64,000 bases of DNA, from the NCBI GenBank assembly GCA_963678705.1, contig OY783222.1, positions 558,001-622,000 on the forward strand, written 5' to 3'. Below the pieces are notes generated by a model that had not been told where the DNA came from, made no database searches, and was given only the letters and a program-made list of their open reading frames with translations. Shown here one piece after another: positions 60,192-64,000 of this stretch (its first letter is position 1; each line of letters opens with the position of its first letter). The position numbers and the translations under genes were made by a program. This DNA is from Panorpa germanica (lineage: Eukaryota; Arthropoda; Insecta; Mecoptera; Panorpidae).

Positions 60192-61199
60192 ACTATGGAC
60201 CAATGTGTAAATAAATTTCAATTAAATTTAATTTCAATCAAAACAAATAAGCTATCAGAATTACAGAATTTAATCGATGGGTACCCAAACTGCGCAGACG
60301 AATGAATTATATGAAAAATGATGGAAAACTGTAGAAGAGGCACACAATAAAATTGTATTTATCAGCAAACGTAGGTTCCTCTTCGAACAACCCACATAAG
60401 ACCCGTTATGAACTTTGGTGAACTCTGTGAACATAAAATGATTACCAGCATATTCTGCTTTACTTTATAATTGAATAAAGCACCAGTATTTCAATTAAGT
60501 CCCTTTTTGTCACGTCTTGCGGTCTTCGCTGTTCTGCGGTAAGCTTTTCTCCGCGATTAACAATTTAAGAGCCTCTGGAGTGCGACACAGACTCTTGGGT
60601 TCGCAATACGCGCGCTACAGAGCGTGGAGAGCGGGTTCGTTTACCATAATAATAATTCATTGCGAAATAATTCAACGACGTTGTAAGCAAAGAATACACT
60701 AAAAGTAGGATGTGACCGGATCCGAGGGATCAACAGGATGTTCATTATACTTGACAGTATAATAAAAAAATTGATTTTATTGTTTATGTTACACTAAAAC
60801 CCTAAAAAAAGTAACATAGGGTTATGTCCGGCCCTGCTTAATAACTTGATGCACTGTTTTGGTATAACCTCCTTTGTTGCTTGTGCGTGGATGTCTTAAT
60901 ACGCATCTACTACATCCGCTATCTACTATTCTTTGATTTCTTTGATATTTTATATCTTTCTTTACCATTTGACATTTCTTTCCATCTAATTTAAAGATTA
61001 ATTTATTCTATTCTACTAAATATAGATATTTATATTTAAATATCTGTTTTCTTAATATTGTTTTTGCGTTGAATCTAAATCTATGTATCCACCTAGCGGT
61101 AATAATATTAACTAAAACATACATACACGTTATATTTCACAGTACATACTCAATATTAAATTTTGTTATTTCAAATTTATAACTAACCTTTTAAGGGGG
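60192..61199. other. No gene seen; one GC-richer island
   Basis: Positions 60505-60650 are distinctly GC-richer (TCGCAATACGCGCGCTACAG) than their surroundings and could be a promoter or 5' exon of an unseen gene, but no open frame is convincing. A possible small inverted-repeat element lies near 60710-60835 (GTGACCGGATC and TATGTCCGGCC). Confidence 0.35.
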
Positions 61200-61797
61200 G
61201 ACAGTGGTCTAGAATTTTCAAAAAATAAATTTTTACTTTTTTTATATTTCGAAAGCATAGTCTTTTAAGAATACATTCTAAAATTTTTGTAAAGATATTC
61301 TGAATACTCTCGTCTGAAATGTTAATATGTTATTCACAACATCAATAGCTATCGTTGGAATTAGAATCATTTTTTTATTTCAATAATTTCGTATTTCTTT
61401 TATTAAATAACTGTAAAAGAAACCCAGTTTTTAGAATTCCTATTTCAAAACCGCGCCATTTTGTCAATTTTTTTCTCTAGTTCCGACCATAATTATACCT
61501 ATACCAATTCATAATTTTCTGGTTTTTATTATTCAGATAAATAGAAGAGCCAAAATCGGCAACATGGTCCAGGTCCAATTTTTTGACAGGGTCTAATTCA
61601 ACGCCATTTTTAACATATTTAACAATATTTTTAAATTTCAAAAAAGGTTTTTTTGTATGTAGAATAAGTGTAATAATAAGCCTAAAAAGTTCAAATATCG
61701 TTTTTCATTATTTTTATAATAAAAAGCAAAATTATTCAATATTCTTAATTCAATATTCAAAATAACTTAAATTTTCGAGTTCTAGACCACCGTTGTC
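61200..61797. repeat. MITE with GTGGTCTAGAA ends
   Basis: Left GACAGTGGTCTAGAATTTTC and right TTCTAGACCACCGTTGTC are inverted repeats about 600 bp apart. There is no transposase. Confidence 0.7.
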
Positions 61798-62790
61798 TGG
61801 AATTTAAGTTTGTTTGCTATGTATGTAATGCAAATATTTCTCTGATGGATACGATACTTAAGAGAAATTTATTCCAAAAACCAGCTCCAGTAAATATCAC
61901 TTTAATTTGTTTTTTTAAACTATGTCACACATCAACTTTTAAAAATGCATTTCCGGTTAAACGTAATTTATTTTACTGTCGTCTTGTGACGCACGGGGTC
62001 CAGAAGTCAACACTTGGGGTCAAAGATCACTTTATATTTAGTTCATTTTTGTATAACACTACTTTCTTCCATTGTAGTGTTAATACAATGAAAATGTTTT
62101 GGTAATTGCAATGGTAAAGATAAATGAAATCTTAGATTACAGTTTGAGATGCTCTGGCCGTTACGTTTATGTTATATTGAACGCATGTCCTAGTTTTCAA
62201 CGTCCGCGCTAAAATGACCACCATCATTAGTTGGAGCAGTCGGCATAGGTTTGAAAGAGAAAACTTGCAGACAGATAAATGTATGGGCACCTCCATCTAC
62301 CAACTAGTATACTATACATTTAATTTAGATCATTTTTTATTGAAATTTTATCTTTTTCTATTTTAAAGTTTCACTTCCTAGGGAATTAGACTGGACCACA
62401 TTGCTGTCATATTTTTACATGCTATTTATGTTTATAATACGTCATTAACTTTTTAATTATTTATTAGTTGTAACGGATTCTTCTACATTTTAATCACAAG
62501 ATCTTAAAGCAAATCATTTTACTTTCATTAAAAGATATTTTAACTGTTTCTTAATTTACGAACTTCGAAACGAAACGAAAAACCGAAGGAAGGTTCAAAG
62601 TGAGGTTCATTCTTAATTCGCCAGGATCAAGACAAGTTTTAGTTCTGTTATATTTCCGCCAATTTTTGGATATTTAACAAAATATAAACGTCAATATTTA
62701 GATTTATCAATTTATATTTCAATAAAAAAATAGTTTCATACTTTCGTTGAAATAATTACTGAAAATAAATATTTATATGTTGCCAAGCAC
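61798..62790. other. AT-rich sequence, nothing recognised
   Basis: The 86-codon frame at 61845-62105 has unremarkable composition, no recognisable domain and no splice or UTR context, so I do not call it a gene. Confidence 0.45.
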
Positions 62791-63497
62791 ATAAGGAGGT
62801 ACAGGACGTACCTTCAATGCAAAAAGTTTATCTCTCGGTAATACGAAATGCAAAATACGAAGTACATGAGGGACGAGCAAATATTGGGACTGTACCTTTG
62901 AAAATGAATTTTTCAATTCTCTATTAAACTGCTTTTTGCTTGTTAAAATGATTTTTTTATGCATATAATAGTTAAATAAATGAAAAATTACCTATAATTA
63001 ATATCAAATTTATATTAATTCAATTTAAATTCAAATTAAATATTTTGAAAAAGGAATAATAAATTTGGCAACGCTATAAATTTACGTGTGTTGACGCATG
63101 CGTGATTTGGTTCTTTGACAAATAAATTTTATAAAATATTTATTTCGATTTTGAATTTCCCACTCAAATTGGGATTTCCAACGTTGCCGGCTTTTAACCT
63201 ACACTTACTGTTTCTTACTGGTTTTATTTAAATATTTTCGTAAATAGGTATCCTTTTGATAATTTTCTTTTTGCAATAGTTACAGAAAAGATTCTTTTAT
63301 ATACACCTAGTTTTTGAAAGCCGTGTCACCATTTTTTCATAGTTAAAAGTTATATTATGTGGTGAAATTGAGCAAAAGTAAAACTAGGAACCCTAGATCT
63401 CTAAAATTTTGAGATAGCATGTATTTTAACTATTTGTATCGACCCTCCAAATTTTACAACGTTTTCATCATTTACGTTAACGTCCTGTACCTCCTTA
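62791..63497. repeat. MITE with AAGGAGGTACAGGACGT ends
   Basis: Left ATAAGGAGGTACAGGACGT and right ACGTCCTGTACCTCCTTA are near-perfect inverted repeats of 18-19 bp, 707 bp apart. The open frame in its left part is not a gene. Confidence 0.8.
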
Positions 63498-64000
63498 AAA
63501 GATTTAAAATATATGATAAATTCTACTTCCTGTTTATTCGGTCATTCCAATAGTCTTTCGCTACACTTTTCACAGGTACGCAATTATTGCATAGGGCAGG
63601 TGCAAGTCGACTGGTGAGTCAAACGACACGCCGCACCGTCGCGTTATGATGAAATTAATTTGACACTCGCTTACGATTTTTTACAATAAATTTACACACA
63701 AATTACATGCAGTACGTGCTGCTATGCATTGGTCTAATACTAATCTCGAAACACTTACCACATACTTTATAAATAAGCATATTTCACTAGTTATTTATTT
63801 CTGCGATGAATTACTTGCGATGACAATCATGTTCACAAATCTGGCAAAAACGGAACGATATTTCGGTCATAATTAACCGAAACACTAAGAAGTGAGCATA
63901 GAAAACAAAGTTTTGTGGCATTTCTAATATTGTTATATGAATTTAATGAAATCAATAGTAAGAATACTTTGGCTTGACATTAACGCCGTCCGCACATGGA
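63498..64000. other. Right edge, no feature supported
   Basis: A slightly GC-richer stretch (63560-63650) follows a good acceptor (CTTTTCACAG near 63575), but no frame is open far enough to call an exon. Confidence 0.35.

Noticed and set aside
60517-60702. 61-codon frame in the GC-richer island
   Set aside because: Short, arginine-rich by composition, without splice partner or recognisable domain.

Overview
This is a eukaryotic nuclear window, very probably from a lepidopteran insect. It is AT-rich, its genes are split by GT-AG introns, and it is full of non-autonomous Helitrons ending in CTAG, hAT-type and other MITEs, and insect-type tRNA genes. It also holds a nuclear copy of the mitochondrial ND1 gene that reads correctly only with the insect mitochondrial code. 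Nothing looks bacterial. I saw no retroviral, LTR or Polinton-type element.

Layout. (1) 1-16235: plus-strand Mctp, 16 coding exons giving three C2 domains and a C-terminal double membrane anchor. Its first exon(s) lie left of the window. Its introns carry four tRNA genes (Ile-AAT twice, Thr-AGT, intron-bearing Tyr-GTA), several MITEs and the ND1 NUMT. (2) 16236-30500: a gene-poor stretch with a possible small four-exon gene of unknown function, an 1101-bp hAT copy with a perfect 8-bp target duplication, and an A-B-A-X-B duplication around 3.5 kb of hairpin-rich sequence. (3) 31120-33760: a tandem array of about 1.3-1.5-kb units with exon-like blocks on the minus strand. (4) 34587-42687: an 8.1-kb head-to-tail array of non-autonomous Helitrons with a 3.14-kb higher-order repeat. 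(5) 45959-48760: two divergent related genes, one MADF-BESS and one keeping only the BESS part. (6) 51768-59038: a PPP1R15 (GADD34/CReP-type) eIF2alpha-phosphatase subunit, a tRNA-Val, and two very divergent SKP1-like genes facing each other tail to tail. (7) 59039-64000: no convincing gene, only MITEs and a short Helitron.

The genes do not form one pathway. Mctp is a membrane Ca2+-sensor protein, PPP1R15 belongs to the integrated stress response, the SKP1-like proteins resemble ubiquitin-ligase adaptors, and the MADF/BESS proteins resemble insect transcription regulators. The main theme is local duplication followed by divergence: the SKP1-like pair, the MADF/BESS pair, the internal repeats of PPP1R15, the 31-34-kb units and the Helitron array. 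Exon coordinates were worked out by eye from splice signals and reading phase; no search or computation was run.
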